64,000 nt of DNA from Sphingomonas sp. S2-65 (GTDB lineage: Bacteria > Pseudomonadota > Alphaproteobacteria > Sphingomonadales > Sphingomonadaceae), in assembly GCF_021513175.1 (NCBI RefSeq), contig NZ_CP090953.1, positions 2,290,501 to 2,354,500 of the forward strand, written 5' to 3'. The stretch's first letter is position 1, and each line of letters begins with the position of its first letter. A program made the position numbers and the translations under genes. The notes below the pieces were generated by a model. That model worked only from the letters and a program-made list of their open reading frames with translations, was not told the origin of the DNA and did no database searches. Shown here in pieces: positions 35,322 through 44,410 of the stretch.

Positions 35322-36745
35322 TCCGCGGTAGCGGCGCGTTGTCGATCCACTCTGTCCCGTTCCTTGCGGAAGACGGCGAGGCCCTTTCCGGTCAGCGACT
35401 GGCCGGTACCCGTCTCGATGGTGAGCGGATCGACCGCCTGGCCCTCGATATGGACTTCGTAGTGGAGGTGCGGCCCGGTCGAACGCCCGGTCGTGCCGAT
35501 CTCGCCGATCTGCTGCCCCTGCGCGACGTGCGCGCCGACCACGATCTCGGGCAGGATGCGGTTCATGTGGAGGTAGAGCGTCTGCCAGCCATTGTCGTGG
35601 CGCAGCCGGACGAAGTTGCCGTTGGGGCCCTTGGCACCCGAAAACTCGACGGTGGCGCTGCCGGCGGCGAAGATCGGCGTACCGGTAGGCGCGGCGAAAT
35701 CGGTACCGCGATGCAGCTTCTGATAGCCAAGGATCGGATGCGTCCGGTAGCCAAATTGCGAGCTGATCCGTGCGGAATCCACAGGCGTGCGCATCAGCGC
35801 GCGCACGGTGCTGAAGCCGTTGCCGTCGAACCACCCCGCCTCGCGCTCCCCGGGCGGGGTAAAGCGATACAAGGCGCGCGACTTGGCGGCGGTGCGCAGC
35901 GAGACATAGACGAGGCGCGGCACGCCCACTGCCTCACCCGAGGGATTATGGGCCTGTTCGAACGCAGCCTCGAAGATGTCGCCGGGGGAGACTTCGCGCT
36001 GCATGTCGAAATCATAGCTGAAGGCATTGGCGAAGTCACCGATCAGGCTGTCGGTCACCCCCGCAGAGACGGCCGAGCTGTAGAAGCTGTTAGCATCAAT
36101 TTCGCCGCGCACCACGGTCAGCCGGGTCTTGAGCGCTGCCGACAGCCGCTTCGCGTCGAAGCCGCCATCCCCCTTGCGGCGCAGGACCAGGCCCGCACCG
36201 TCACTGCGCGTCACCTCCAGCGAATCCAGCGACGCGGTGCCGGGGGTGCCGTGCAGGTCGAAGATCAACCGTATCTCCCCCGCGCCATCGCCCAACTCGG
36301 CATGTGCGCGAGCAGCGGCGGCGGCGGCCTCGCCCGCGGCGATGCCGCCGGAGCGGAACGTGTCTTCCAGCTCGTCGATGCCCGCGAGCACCAGCGTACG
36401 GCGGCTGGACGTAGGGGCCGGCTCTGCCGCCAGAGCCGCCTCGCTCCGGCGCTCGGTCACCACCGGCTGGGCGTCGCGGCTGGCATAAGCTGCGACCGCG
36501 CCAGCGAACGCCACCGCGGCGGCGGTGCCGAACGCCAGCATGCGGGTGCGGGTCTCCGGAGCGAGCGGTTGCCGGGCGGGTGGCTGCGGCTTGGACCGTG
36601 CGGGAGCGGCTGGCGGCGGTGTTGCACCCTTGCCCCAGGCGCGAATGTCGAACGAAGGCTCGCCGGAGTCGGGTTCGCGGCTGCGGGCCGGGTTGCCGCC
36701 TCCCCAGGTGCGCGGGTCGAACGATGGCGGGTCACGATCCTGCAT
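35318..36745 (-). CDS. Membrane-anchored M23 peptidase next to the T6SS
   Basis: 475 residues from ATG 36745. A Pro-rich cytoplasmic N-terminus with two related boxes (SFDPRTWGG, SFDIRAWGK), one membrane helix (about 69-88), a periplasmic stem, and a C-terminal LytM/M23 domain. Zinc ligands are His345 and Asp349 (HRGTD) and His428 (GPHLHYE); His393 (LYLHM) completes the site. It would cut peptide crosslinks in the wall. It is divergent from tssK with 118 bases between, so it could open the wall for T6SS assembly, as TagX does in Acinetobacter, or be an ordinary wall-remodelling enzyme. Confidence 0.88.
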   Translation of the reverse strand: MQDRDPPSFDPRTWGGGNPARSREPDSGEPSFDIRAWGKGATPPPAAPARSKPQPPARQPLAPETRTRMLAFGTAAAVAFAGAVAAYASRDAQPVVTERRSEAALAAEPAPTSSRRTLVLAGIDELEDTFRSGGIAAGEAAAAAARAHAELGDGAGEIRLIFDLHGTPGTASLDSLEVTRSDGAGLVLRRKGDGGFDAKRLSAALKTRLTVVRGEIDANSFYSSAVSAGVTDSLIGDFANAFSYDFDMQREVSPGDIFEAAFEQAHNPSGEAVGVPRLVYVSLRTAAKSRALYRFTPPGEREAGWFDGNGFSTVRALMRTPVDSARISSQFGYRTHPILGYQKLHRGTDFAAPTGTPIFAAGSATVEFSGAKGPNGNFVRLRHDNGWQTLYLHMNRILPEIVVGAHVAQGQQIGEIGTTGRSTGPHLHYEVHIEGQAVDPLTIETGTGQSLTGKGLAVFRKERDRVDRQRAATAD

Positions 36746-36863
36746 ACACGCGGCCCCCAAAACCGCGCCCGGGCAGGGGTGCCCAAGCACGCCTGCAATA
36801 ACCTTGCTTTATGGAAATCGGAAGCTGTGCTTAAAGATCGCCGCGTGGTCGGGAGAGTGGGTA

Positions 36864-38204
36864 ATGGCCGGTAATAATCGCGTCGCGTGGCGCGAGGGCA
36901 TGTTCTTGCGGCCGCAGCATTTTCAGGCGCAGGATCGGTATATCGACGCGCTGGTGCGCGCGCGGGTGAACAGCGTGAGCCCCTGGCCTTGGGGGTTCAC
37001 CGAGCTTGTGGTGGACGAGGACCTGGCCAGCCTGGGCAAGTTCGGGCTGGTACGCGCGACCGGCGTGTTGCCCGACGGCACGCCCTTCGCGATCCCCGAC
37101 GACATGCCGCCGCCCGAGCCACTGGACGTGCCGGCCGAGGCGCGTGACGTCGTGGTGTACCTGACGCTCCCGGCGCACCAAGGCGGTGTCACCGAGTTCC
37201 GCGACGCCGAGAGCAACGCGCTCGATGCTCGCTTCCTGGTCGACGAGCACGAGACCGCCGACGCCTTTTCCGACGACCGGACGACGGAGGGCATCGACTT
37301 CGGCCGGCCGAATCTGCGGTACGGCATCCTGCGCGATCAAATCTATGGGCGCATCACGCTGGGGATCGCGCGAGTCCGCGAGGTGCACAACAAGCGGGTG
37401 ATGTTCGACGACCGCTTCATCCCGCCGACGTTGGACAAGAATGCGGCCACACGCCTGCGCGGCGCAGTGACCGACATTCTGGGGCGTGCCGAGCAGCGCG
37501 CCGAGGAACTGGCGGTGCGGGCGGTGGAAGCTACCGAGGGCGGTGCCGAGACCTTCGGCAGTTTCCTGCTGCTCCAGGCGCTAAATCGCTGGGTGCCGGT
37601 GCTCCAGCATGCCGAGCGGCTGCCGATGATGCACCCCGAGCGGCTGTACGAGACGCTGGTGGCGATGGCGGGCGAGATCGCGACGATGATCCGACCCGAG
37701 CGCAAGGCGCCGCCGTTGCCGCGCTACGACCACGAGCATCCGCAGACCTGCTTCGATCCGGTGCTCGACCTGCTCCAGTCGATGCTGGCGGCGGTGTTCG
37801 ATCGCTCGGCCATCCAGCTCCCGCTCGAGAATGCCGGGCCGGGTGCGTACGTGTCGAAAATCACCGACCACAATCTTTTCCAGAACGGCTATTTCTACCT
37901 CGCGGTTGCTGCCGCCTCGCCGGTGGAGGAAATCCGGGGGCTGTTCCCGTCGGTCGCCAAGATCGGCGCGATCCAGAAGATGCGGCAGATCGTCGATAGC
38001 GCGCTGCCCGGCGTGCCGCTGCGGCACACCCCCACGCCGCCGCCGCAGATCCGCGTGCTGCCCGGCTTCGTCTATTTCGAGCTCGACCGCGGCGCCGCCG
38101 ACTGGCGCGACTTCGCCTCGGCCCCAGCGCTGGGGCTACATGTCGCGGGCGATTGGCCGCAGCTCAAGCTTGAACTGTGGTGCGTGAAGAGGGCGGGTCG
38201 ATGA
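36864..38204 (+). CDS. tssK: TssK, T6SS baseplate
   Basis: 446 residues, the usual TssK length. The start at 36864 follows GGAGAG and gives MAGNNRVAWREGMFLRPQHF, the conserved family opening. TssK links the baseplate to the TssL-TssM membrane complex. The stop overlaps the tssL start (ATGA). First gene of the plus-strand block tssK-tssL-tssM-tagF-pppA-ppkA. Confidence 0.95.
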   Translation: MAGNNRVAWREGMFLRPQHFQAQDRYIDALVRARVNSVSPWPWGFTELVVDEDLASLGKFGLVRATGVLPDGTPFAIPDDMPPPEPLDVPAEARDVVVYLTLPAHQGGVTEFRDAESNALDARFLVDEHETADAFSDDRTTEGIDFGRPNLRYGILRDQIYGRITLGIARVREVHNKRVMFDDRFIPPTLDKNAATRLRGAVTDILGRAEQRAEELAVRAVEATEGGAETFGSFLLLQALNRWVPVLQHAERLPMMHPERLYETLVAMAGEIATMIRPERKAPPLPRYDHEHPQTCFDPVLDLLQSMLAAVFDRSAIQLPLENAGPGAYVSKITDHNLFQNGYFYLAVAAASPVEEIRGLFPSVAKIGAIQKMRQIVDSALPGVPLRHTPTPPPQIRVLPGFVYFELDRGAADWRDFASAPALGLHVAGDWPQLKLELWCVKRAGR

Positions 38205-39670
38205 GCAACGGCGACGGCGGCAACGACGGCAACCGCACGGTCTTCCGCCCGTCGCCCCTGCAGGGGCTGCGTGGCGGCCAGCAGCCGCAGCCCGGCGGCA
38301 ATGCCGATTGGGCGGCGCCACCTTCACCCGCTGGCTTCGGCAGTCCGCCGCCAGCCGATCCTTTCGCCAGCGCCGGAGGCAGTAGCGGCGGATATGATGC
38401 GCCTCCGCCGCTATCTCGGACCGGGCAGGGGCAGCAGGCCGTACGGTTAGATCCCTCCCGGCTGGCCGAGGATGACGTGCCGCGTCCGGCCAAGCAGCGC
38501 GAGGTGCGCAATGTCATGCTCACCGAGGCGGCACCGGTGCTGGCGCTGGCCGCCGGGATCCGGTCGGGGCGGGTGCGCGCGCCATTGCCGCAGTTCCACC
38601 GCGAGGCGACGCAGTTGATCGCGTCCTTCGACCGCGCCATCGCGCCGCACTACCGCGAGGAAGTGCGCCAGCGCGCCAAATACGCGGTGTGTGCGACGAT
38701 CGACGACATCGCCCAGAACCTGCCCAATATCGGTACCGACGGCGCCGAATGGGCCCGCCGCTCGATGGTGGTGCAGTTCTTCCAGGAAAATATCGGCGGC
38801 GACCGTTTCTGGCAGCTGACCGACGACATGCTGCGGGCGCCGTCGGACAATCTCGACATCATCGAGCTGTACCATGCCTGCCTGGCCGCCGGGTTCGAGG
38901 GCCGTTTCCGCGTGATGCCCGACGGCAAGCGCCGGCTGCACGAGATCATGGCCCGACTGCAGGGCGCGCTGGACCATGTCCGCGCGCTTTCTCCCACGGA
39001 ACTTTCGCGTCAGTGGAAGGGTGAGGCCGCGCCGCTCCGGCGGATGGGACTGTGGAACCTGCTCGCGCTGGCCGCGGCCGGGGCGGCGGCGTTGTTGCTC
39101 CTCGTCTATATCGTTCTGCGGCTGCTGCTGATGACCAGCGCCGAGCCGCCTGCGACCGCGCTGGCTGGGATCGCGCCGGGCGAGCCGCTGACCCTGTCGC
39201 GCCCCGCCGCAGCGCTGCCCGCGGGGGACAGCGCTCAGGCGTCCAAGCTCAAGAAGTTCCTGGAACCTGAGATTCGCGAAGGGCTGGTGACCGTGGAGGA
39301 GGATGCGCAGACCGTGCGCGTGCGCACCACTGTGGGCCAGCTGTTCCAGTCTGGCTCCGACGCGCTGGAGGAAGGCCGCGAGCCGCTGTTCCGGCGGATC
39401 GGGGCAGCGATCGAGGAAGAACAGGGCAGCGTACTGATCGAGGGACATGCCGACAGTGATCGCGTGGCCTCGCTGACCTTCCCCGACAACATGGCGCTTT
39501 CCGAAGCGCGCGCGGAGACGGTGGGCAAGATCATCCGCGCGACGCTGAGCGATGCGAGCCGCGTGACCACCAAGGGCATGGGCGAAACGGTGCCGCTGGC
39601 GTCGAACGACACTGCGGCAGGCAAATCCAAGAACCGGCGGGTCGAAATCATCGTGCCGCGGCGGTATTGA
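38201..39670 (+). CDS. tssL: TssL (DotU) with C-terminal OmpA domain
   Basis: 489 residues. A Gly/Pro-rich head (about 1-95), the cytoplasmic DotU domain (about 100-270; REEVRQRAKYAVCATIDDIA), one membrane helix (about 288-312, LLALAAAGAAALLLLVYIVL) and a periplasmic OmpA-like domain (about 370-485; VLIEGHADSDR). This is the evolved TssL form, in which the OmpA part anchors the membrane complex to peptidoglycan. Start 38201 overlaps the tssK stop. Confidence 0.95.
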   Translation: MSNGDGGNDGNRTVFRPSPLQGLRGGQQPQPGGNADWAAPPSPAGFGSPPPADPFASAGGSSGGYDAPPPLSRTGQGQQAVRLDPSRLAEDDVPRPAKQREVRNVMLTEAAPVLALAAGIRSGRVRAPLPQFHREATQLIASFDRAIAPHYREEVRQRAKYAVCATIDDIAQNLPNIGTDGAEWARRSMVVQFFQENIGGDRFWQLTDDMLRAPSDNLDIIELYHACLAAGFEGRFRVMPDGKRRLHEIMARLQGALDHVRALSPTELSRQWKGEAAPLRRMGLWNLLALAAAGAAALLLLVYIVLRLLLMTSAEPPATALAGIAPGEPLTLSRPAAALPAGDSAQASKLKKFLEPEIREGLVTVEEDAQTVRVRTTVGQLFQSGSDALEEGREPLFRRIGAAIEEEQGSVLIEGHADSDRVASLTFPDNMALSEARAETVGKIIRATLSDASRVTTKGMGETVPLASNDTAAGKSKNRRVEIIVPRRY

Positions 39671-39684
39671 GCGGAAGGCGGGGC

Positions 39685-42600
39685 ATGCGTTTGCTGAAGA
39701 ACTGGTGGTTCGTCACGATCACCTGTGCGCTGCTGGTAGCGCTGCTGCTCGCATTGGGGCTGCCGCTGTTCGTCGCCTGGATGCGGCCCTTGTGGATTCG
39801 CATCCTGTTCGTCGCTGTGGTCGCGGCGATATGGGGGCTGTTCATTTTCCTGCGCTGGCGCAAGGCCAAGAAGGCTGCGGACGCGATCGCCGCCGAGTTT
39901 GCCGCGCCCGATCCGGCGGGCGAGGAGAGCAAGGCGCTGGGCCAGCGCATGCGCGAAGCCGTGACGCAACTGAAGTCCGCGTCGGGCAAGCAGCGCAACT
40001 ATCTCTACACGCGGCCCTGGTACGTCATCATCGGCCCGCCGGGCGCGGGCAAGACCACCGCACTGCTCAACTCAGGGCTGCGCTTCCCGTTCGGCGACAC
40101 CGCGATGAAGGGAGTGGGCGGCACTCGCAACCTCGACTTCTGGTTCGCCGACGAAGCGGTGATGGTCGATACCGCCGGGCGCTACACCACGCAGGACTCG
40201 GATTATCAGGTCGATAGCCGCGGCTGGACCTCGTTCCTGTCGCTGCTGAAGAAGCATCGCCCGCTCCAGCCGGTGAACGGCATCATCGTGGCCATCGGTG
40301 TGGACGAACTGTTGGCAGCCGATTGCGCCAAGATCGACGCGCACGCAGCGGCGGTGCGCCGGCGGCTGGTCGAGGTGCGCAAGACGCTGGAAGTTGCGGC
40401 GCCCATCTATGTGCTGCTCAGCAAGGCCGATTTGCTCGCGGGCTTCACCGAATATTTCGACGATCTGGACGTCGAGGGGCGCCGCGCGGTGCTCGGCCAT
40501 ACTTTCGCGCATGCGAACGGCCGCGCGCGCGCGGACGACGTTGCGGGAGCGTTCGACACCGTCGCGCAGGCGGTGAGCGACCGCCAGGCGAAGCGGCTGT
40601 TCGACGAAGTCGATCCTCTGCGCCGGGCGCTGCTGCTCGGCTTCCCCTCGCAGCTCCAGTCGCTGCGGTCCCGCGTAGCGCGCTTCCTGGAAGGCGCGTT
40701 CACCAGCGGCGACGAGCCGACGGGGAGCCTGCGCGGCTTCTATTTCACCAGCGGCGTCCAGCAGGGTGCCCCGCTGGACCGTATCCTGGCGGGCATGGCC
40801 GACATTTACGACCGGGCGCCCCAGGCGGCACCGGGCGGTGCAGCGTCGGGTCGGGCCTATTTCCTCAATCGCCTGCTCAGCGACGTGATGTTCAGCGAAT
40901 CCGGGCTGGTAACGATGGACCCGAAGGCACGGGTGCGTCAGCGCGCTCGGCTGGTGGCGGGGCTGGCGGCGATCGCGGCGGCGGTACTGCTCACCTTCAC
41001 GCTATGGGGTATCAGTTATGCCAACAACCGCGCGTTCCAGAGCGACCTGCTCGCACGGACTGAACAGGCGCGCAGCCAGTTCCGCGAGGGCGGCATCGAT
41101 CTGAAGCAGGTCCGCGAAAGCGACGGCGACCTGCGCGCGGCGCTGCCGGGGCTCAACACGCTGCGCGCGCTGCCGCGCGGCTATGCTCAGCGCAAGCAGG
41201 GCGGGCCGGGCCTGATGTCGACCTTTGGCTTGTACCAGGGCGGATTGAGCCAACGGGCCGAGGAAAGCTATCGCGAAGCACTGCGCCGCGTGATGCTGCC
41301 GCGGCTGCTGCTGCGGCTGGAGCAATATATGCGCGGGCACGGCGGCGACGCGATGGCGCTGTACGAGCCACTCAAGGTCTATCTGATGCTGGGGCAGCAG
41401 GGGCCGATGGATGCCAAGGCGGTGCACCGCTGGATCACCGCGGACTGGGCGACCGAGGTGTTTCCCGGCTCCGACAGCGGCGCCGAGCGCGGCCAGTTGG
41501 CGCAGCATCTGGGCGCGCTGCTGGAGGACAAGAACCTTGCGGGTGTGTGGGCCAGCCGCAAGCCGCCGCTGGATGGGCAGCTGGTCACGAGCGCACGCGC
41601 CGCGATCGGGACGCTCTCGCTCGCCGACCGAGCTTATGCGGTCATGAAGCAGAAGGCGGCCACGGCCGGCGCCGATTGGGAGGCGGCCAACATCCTGTCG
41701 CAGGGCGACGCGGTGGCCTTCGCCAACCGCGATCAGGTGCTGTCGGTGCGGGTGCCGTATTTCTTTACCCGCGAAGGCTTCGAGAAGAGCTACACCCTCG
41801 GCCTCGCCACGGCGCAGGAAGACCTGAAACGCGACCTGTGGGTGCTTGGCGGCGACGCGCAAACCGGCGGCGTGCGCGAGGAAATGAGCAACATCCGCCC
41901 GGGCGTCGCCGGGCTCTACGCTAAGGACTATATCGCCGCCTGGGAGGGCGTGATCGCGGCGATGAAGCCGGGCGATTATTTCCGCGATCCTGCCGCGTTC
42001 GGCGCGGTGACCAAGAGCCCGTCGCCGATCAAGCGGGTGCTGATGGAGCTGCGCAAGAATACGATCTTCGCAGGCGGCGCTCGCGCGGTGGGCGATCGCA
42101 TGATCCGCGACCGGATCACCCGCTCGCGTCTGGGTCGCTATGCCGGGGATGCCACCTCCGGGCGGGCGTCGGGGCTCGATGCGGGCAGCGAAATTAGCAA
42201 CGCCTTCCAGTCGATCCACGACTATGTCGGCGACGGCAAGACTCCCGCACCGATCGACGAGTTCGTCGCTGCGCTTAAGGAAGCGGGGCAGGCGGTGATC
42301 GCCGCACGCTCGGTGGGCGGCGGCGGCGGGTCGGATACGACCCAAGCGCAGATGGCGACCGCCATGGCGTCGGTAAAGGCGGCGGCGGCCGGCGCGCCGC
42401 CGCAATTGCAGGGCTTCGTCAACTCGGCGGCGGGCGGCGGATCGGCGGCACAGATCAGCGCTGCGAAGGGTGCGGTGTCCGAGGCCTATGCCCAGGTGGT
42501 GCTGCCGGCGTGCCAGGGGGTTGCCAAGGAGCGCTTCCCTTTTTTCGGAGCGGCCGAGGCGGATGCCCCGGCAGTGGATATGCTGCGCGTGTTCGGGATG

Positions 42601-43152
42601 GGCGGGACGCTTGACGGCTTCGTCCAGCAGCGGCTGATGCCGCTGATCGACACCGGCGGCCCGGTGTGGCGCTGGAAGTCGGACGATCCGATCGCCCAGA
42701 CGCTCGACCCCGGCAGCCCCGAACAGTTCGCCAAGGCCGCGCAGATCCGCGACCTGCTTGCCGGCGGCCTGCCGATCAAGGTGTCGGTGGCGAGCCTTGG
42801 CAGCGGGGTGACCGCAGTGGAGGTCTCCAGCGGCGGATCGACCTACAAGTTCGATCCCGCGAACAACCAGCCCAGGCCGCTGCTCTGGTCGGTGTCTGGA
42901 GGGCTCCCGCAGGCGGCGGTGGTGCTGTACCAAGCCGATGGCAAGGAATTGCGCAGATTCGAGGCGGAAGGGCCTTGGGCGCTGTTCCGGCTGATGGGGA
43001 AGGCGCAAAAGGAGAATGCCGGCGCGCAAACGATCCGCGCCACCTTTGGCGAAGGCGCAGCCAGCGCGACGCTGGCGATCCGCCTGCCCTCGCAGCGCGA
43101 CCCGTTCAGCCGCGGCGACCTGTGGTCGTTTCGATGTCCGGCGGCGCTGTGA
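39685..43152 (+). CDS. tssM: TssM (IcmF) membrane complex protein
   Basis: 1155 residues. Two N-terminal membrane helices (about 8-32 and 36-56), a cytoplasmic NTPase-like domain with an intact Walker A GPPGAGKT at 117-124 and an Asp-containing Walker B-like VDTAGRY, a third helix (about 430-450) and a long periplasmic part (IcmF-related and VasK domains). It makes the ring through the inner membrane with TssL. GGAAGG precedes the start. The stop and the tagF start overlap (TGATG). Confidence 0.95.
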   Translation: MRLLKNWWFVTITCALLVALLLALGLPLFVAWMRPLWIRILFVAVVAAIWGLFIFLRWRKAKKAADAIAAEFAAPDPAGEESKALGQRMREAVTQLKSASGKQRNYLYTRPWYVIIGPPGAGKTTALLNSGLRFPFGDTAMKGVGGTRNLDFWFADEAVMVDTAGRYTTQDSDYQVDSRGWTSFLSLLKKHRPLQPVNGIIVAIGVDELLAADCAKIDAHAAAVRRRLVEVRKTLEVAAPIYVLLSKADLLAGFTEYFDDLDVEGRRAVLGHTFAHANGRARADDVAGAFDTVAQAVSDRQAKRLFDEVDPLRRALLLGFPSQLQSLRSRVARFLEGAFTSGDEPTGSLRGFYFTSGVQQGAPLDRILAGMADIYDRAPQAAPGGAASGRAYFLNRLLSDVMFSESGLVTMDPKARVRQRARLVAGLAAIAAAVLLTFTLWGISYANNRAFQSDLLARTEQARSQFREGGIDLKQVRESDGDLRAALPGLNTLRALPRGYAQRKQGGPGLMSTFGLYQGGLSQRAEESYREALRRVMLPRLLLRLEQYMRGHGGDAMALYEPLKVYLMLGQQGPMDAKAVHRWITADWATEVFPGSDSGAERGQLAQHLGALLEDKNLAGVWASRKPPLDGQLVTSARAAIGTLSLADRAYAVMKQKAATAGADWEAANILSQGDAVAFANRDQVLSVRVPYFFTREGFEKSYTLGLATAQEDLKRDLWVLGGDAQTGGVREEMSNIRPGVAGLYAKDYIAAWEGVIAAMKPGDYFRDPAAFGAVTKSPSPIKRVLMELRKNTIFAGGARAVGDRMIRDRITRSRLGRYAGDATSGRASGLDAGSEISNAFQSIHDYVGDGKTPAPIDEFVAALKEAGQAVIAARSVGGGGGSDTTQAQMATAMASVKAAAAGAPPQLQGFVNSAAGGGSAAQISAAKGAVSEAYAQVVLPACQGVAKERFPFFGAAEADAPAVDMLRVFGMGGTLDGFVQQRLMPLIDTGGPVWRWKSDDPIAQTLDPGSPEQFAKAAQIRDLLAGGLPIKVSVASLGSGVTAVEVSSGGSTYKFDPANNQPRPLLWSVSGGLPQAAVVLYQADGKELRRFEAEGPWALFRLMGKAQKENAGAQTIRATFGEGAASATLAIRLPSQRDPFSRGDLWSFRCPAAL

Positions 43153-43649
43153 TGCGGGTGAGGCTGTTCGGCAAGCTGCCGGCGCATGGCGACTTCGTCG
43201 CGCGCGGGTTGGCGGCGGAGGAGCGCGATACGCTCGATCGGTGGTTGTCTGACGGCATGACACAGGCACGCGCGCGGTTGGGCGCGAAATTCGAGGAGCG
43301 CTGGGATCGCGCGCCGCCTTGGCGCTTTGCGGGCTCCGATATGGCCGGCGTGCTGGCGCCGTCGGTGGATGCGGCGGGTCGGCGGTATCCCATCTACCTG
43401 GCGCTGGCTGAAGGCGTGGCGGGCACCGCGGAGCGCTGCGAAGAACTGATCTACGCTGCGTTCGCCCAGAGGTGGGATGCCGACCGGCTTGCGGAGGCAG
43501 CGGCGGAACTGCCTGCCGCTGGCGAGGAAGCGATGGCCGAACCAGCGTGGTGGACGATTGGCGGCGAGGGATTTGCGCCGGCTACGTGCCCAGGCGCGCG
43601 GCCGGCGGACCTGCTCGCCAAGATGCTCATGTCGGAGGAAGGCGCATGA
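43152..43649 (+). CDS. tagF: TagF, T6SS post-translational repressor
   Basis: 165 residues of the TagF family, opening MRVRLFGKLPAHGDFVARG; an earlier in-frame ATG (43134) would add six residues. Conserved features include the Gly-Asp-Phe start, WDRAPPWRFA and the closing PADLLAKM. TagF holds the T6SS off without phosphorylation of the FHA protein, often by binding Fha. Here it is coupled with pppA (ATGA overlap) as a separate gene, unlike the PppA-TagF fusions of some alphaproteobacteria. Confidence 0.92.
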   Translation: MRVRLFGKLPAHGDFVARGLAAEERDTLDRWLSDGMTQARARLGAKFEERWDRAPPWRFAGSDMAGVLAPSVDAAGRRYPIYLALAEGVAGTAERCEELIYAAFAQRWDADRLAEAAAELPAAGEEAMAEPAWWTIGGEGFAPATCPGARPADLLAKMLMSEEGA

Positions 43650-44410
43650 AGGCCGGGCTACGTCTCGACAGCGTGGGCGCGACTCATGTCGGCCGGGTGC
43701 GAACCAACAACGAGGACAGCTATTGCCTGTCTCCCGAACGCTGCCTGTGGCTGGTCGCCGACGGCATGGGGGGACACGAGAAAGGCGAATGGGCCTCGAG
43801 CGCGATCGTGCAGGCGGCCGAGGCGCTGCGGCTGCCAGGCACGTTCGAGGCGGCGTGCACCGCGATTGCCGACATGATCCACGCCAGCAACGCGCGCATC
43901 CACCGCGAGGCCGAGCAGCGCGGCATTCAAATGGGCAGCACTATCGTCGGCCTCCACCTGAGCGGCGCCAAGTTCGGGCTGTTTTGGGTGGGCGACAGCC
44001 GCGCCTATGTGCTGCGCGCCGGAGCACTTCACCAACTCACCCGCGATCACAGCCAGGTGCAGGCCATGGTGGACCGTGGCTTGATCCGGCCCGAGGAGGC
44101 GGTCGGGCATCCGATGTCGCACGTGCTGGCGCGCGCGGTGGGCGTTCAGCCGGTGATCGAAGTCGATGCGATCGTCGACGAAGCGCAGCCGGGCGATGTC
44201 TTCCTCCTGTGCAGCGACGGGCTCACCAACCGCGTCTCCAATGCCGAGATCGCGACGATGCTAGAGGGATATGCCCATCAGGAAGCGCTGGACCGGCTGA
44301 TCTGCCTGACGCTGGAGCGCGGCGCGCCCGACAATGTCACGGCCATCATCGTGGGCGTGCACGAGACTACGCAGCTTTCGCTGGCGCCGGCCGGGGCGAT
44401 GCAGCCATGA
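43646..44410 (+). CDS. pppA: PppA, PP2C-type Ser/Thr phosphatase
   Basis: 254 residues with the PP2C motifs: RTNNEDSY, the metal-binding DGMGGHEKGE, GSTIVGLHL, WVGDSRAYVLR, LTRDHSQV, LLCSDGLTN and PDNVTAIIV. It opposes the PpkA kinase, resetting the phospho-switch that activates the T6SS. Overlaps tagF and ppkA by four bases each. Confidence 0.95.
   Translation: MKAGLRLDSVGATHVGRVRTNNEDSYCLSPERCLWLVADGMGGHEKGEWASSAIVQAAEALRLPGTFEAACTAIADMIHASNARIHREAEQRGIQMGSTIVGLHLSGAKFGLFWVGDSRAYVLRAGALHQLTRDHSQVQAMVDRGLIRPEEAVGHPMSHVLARAVGVQPVIEVDAIVDEAQPGDVFLLCSDGLTNRVSNAEIATMLEGYAHQEALDRLICLTLERGAPDNVTAIIVGVHETTQLSLAPAGAMQP

Noticed and set aside
41002..43269. 755-codon minus-strand frame opposite tssM
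   Set aside because: Shadow of tssM; Arg/His/Ala-rich, and tssM is certain by its motifs and operon.
43477..44406. Open frame running into ppkA from upstream, which would make a 941-residue fusion
   Set aside because: The upstream part is an out-of-frame reading of tagF and pppA; ATGA overlap gives a proper ppkA start at 44407.
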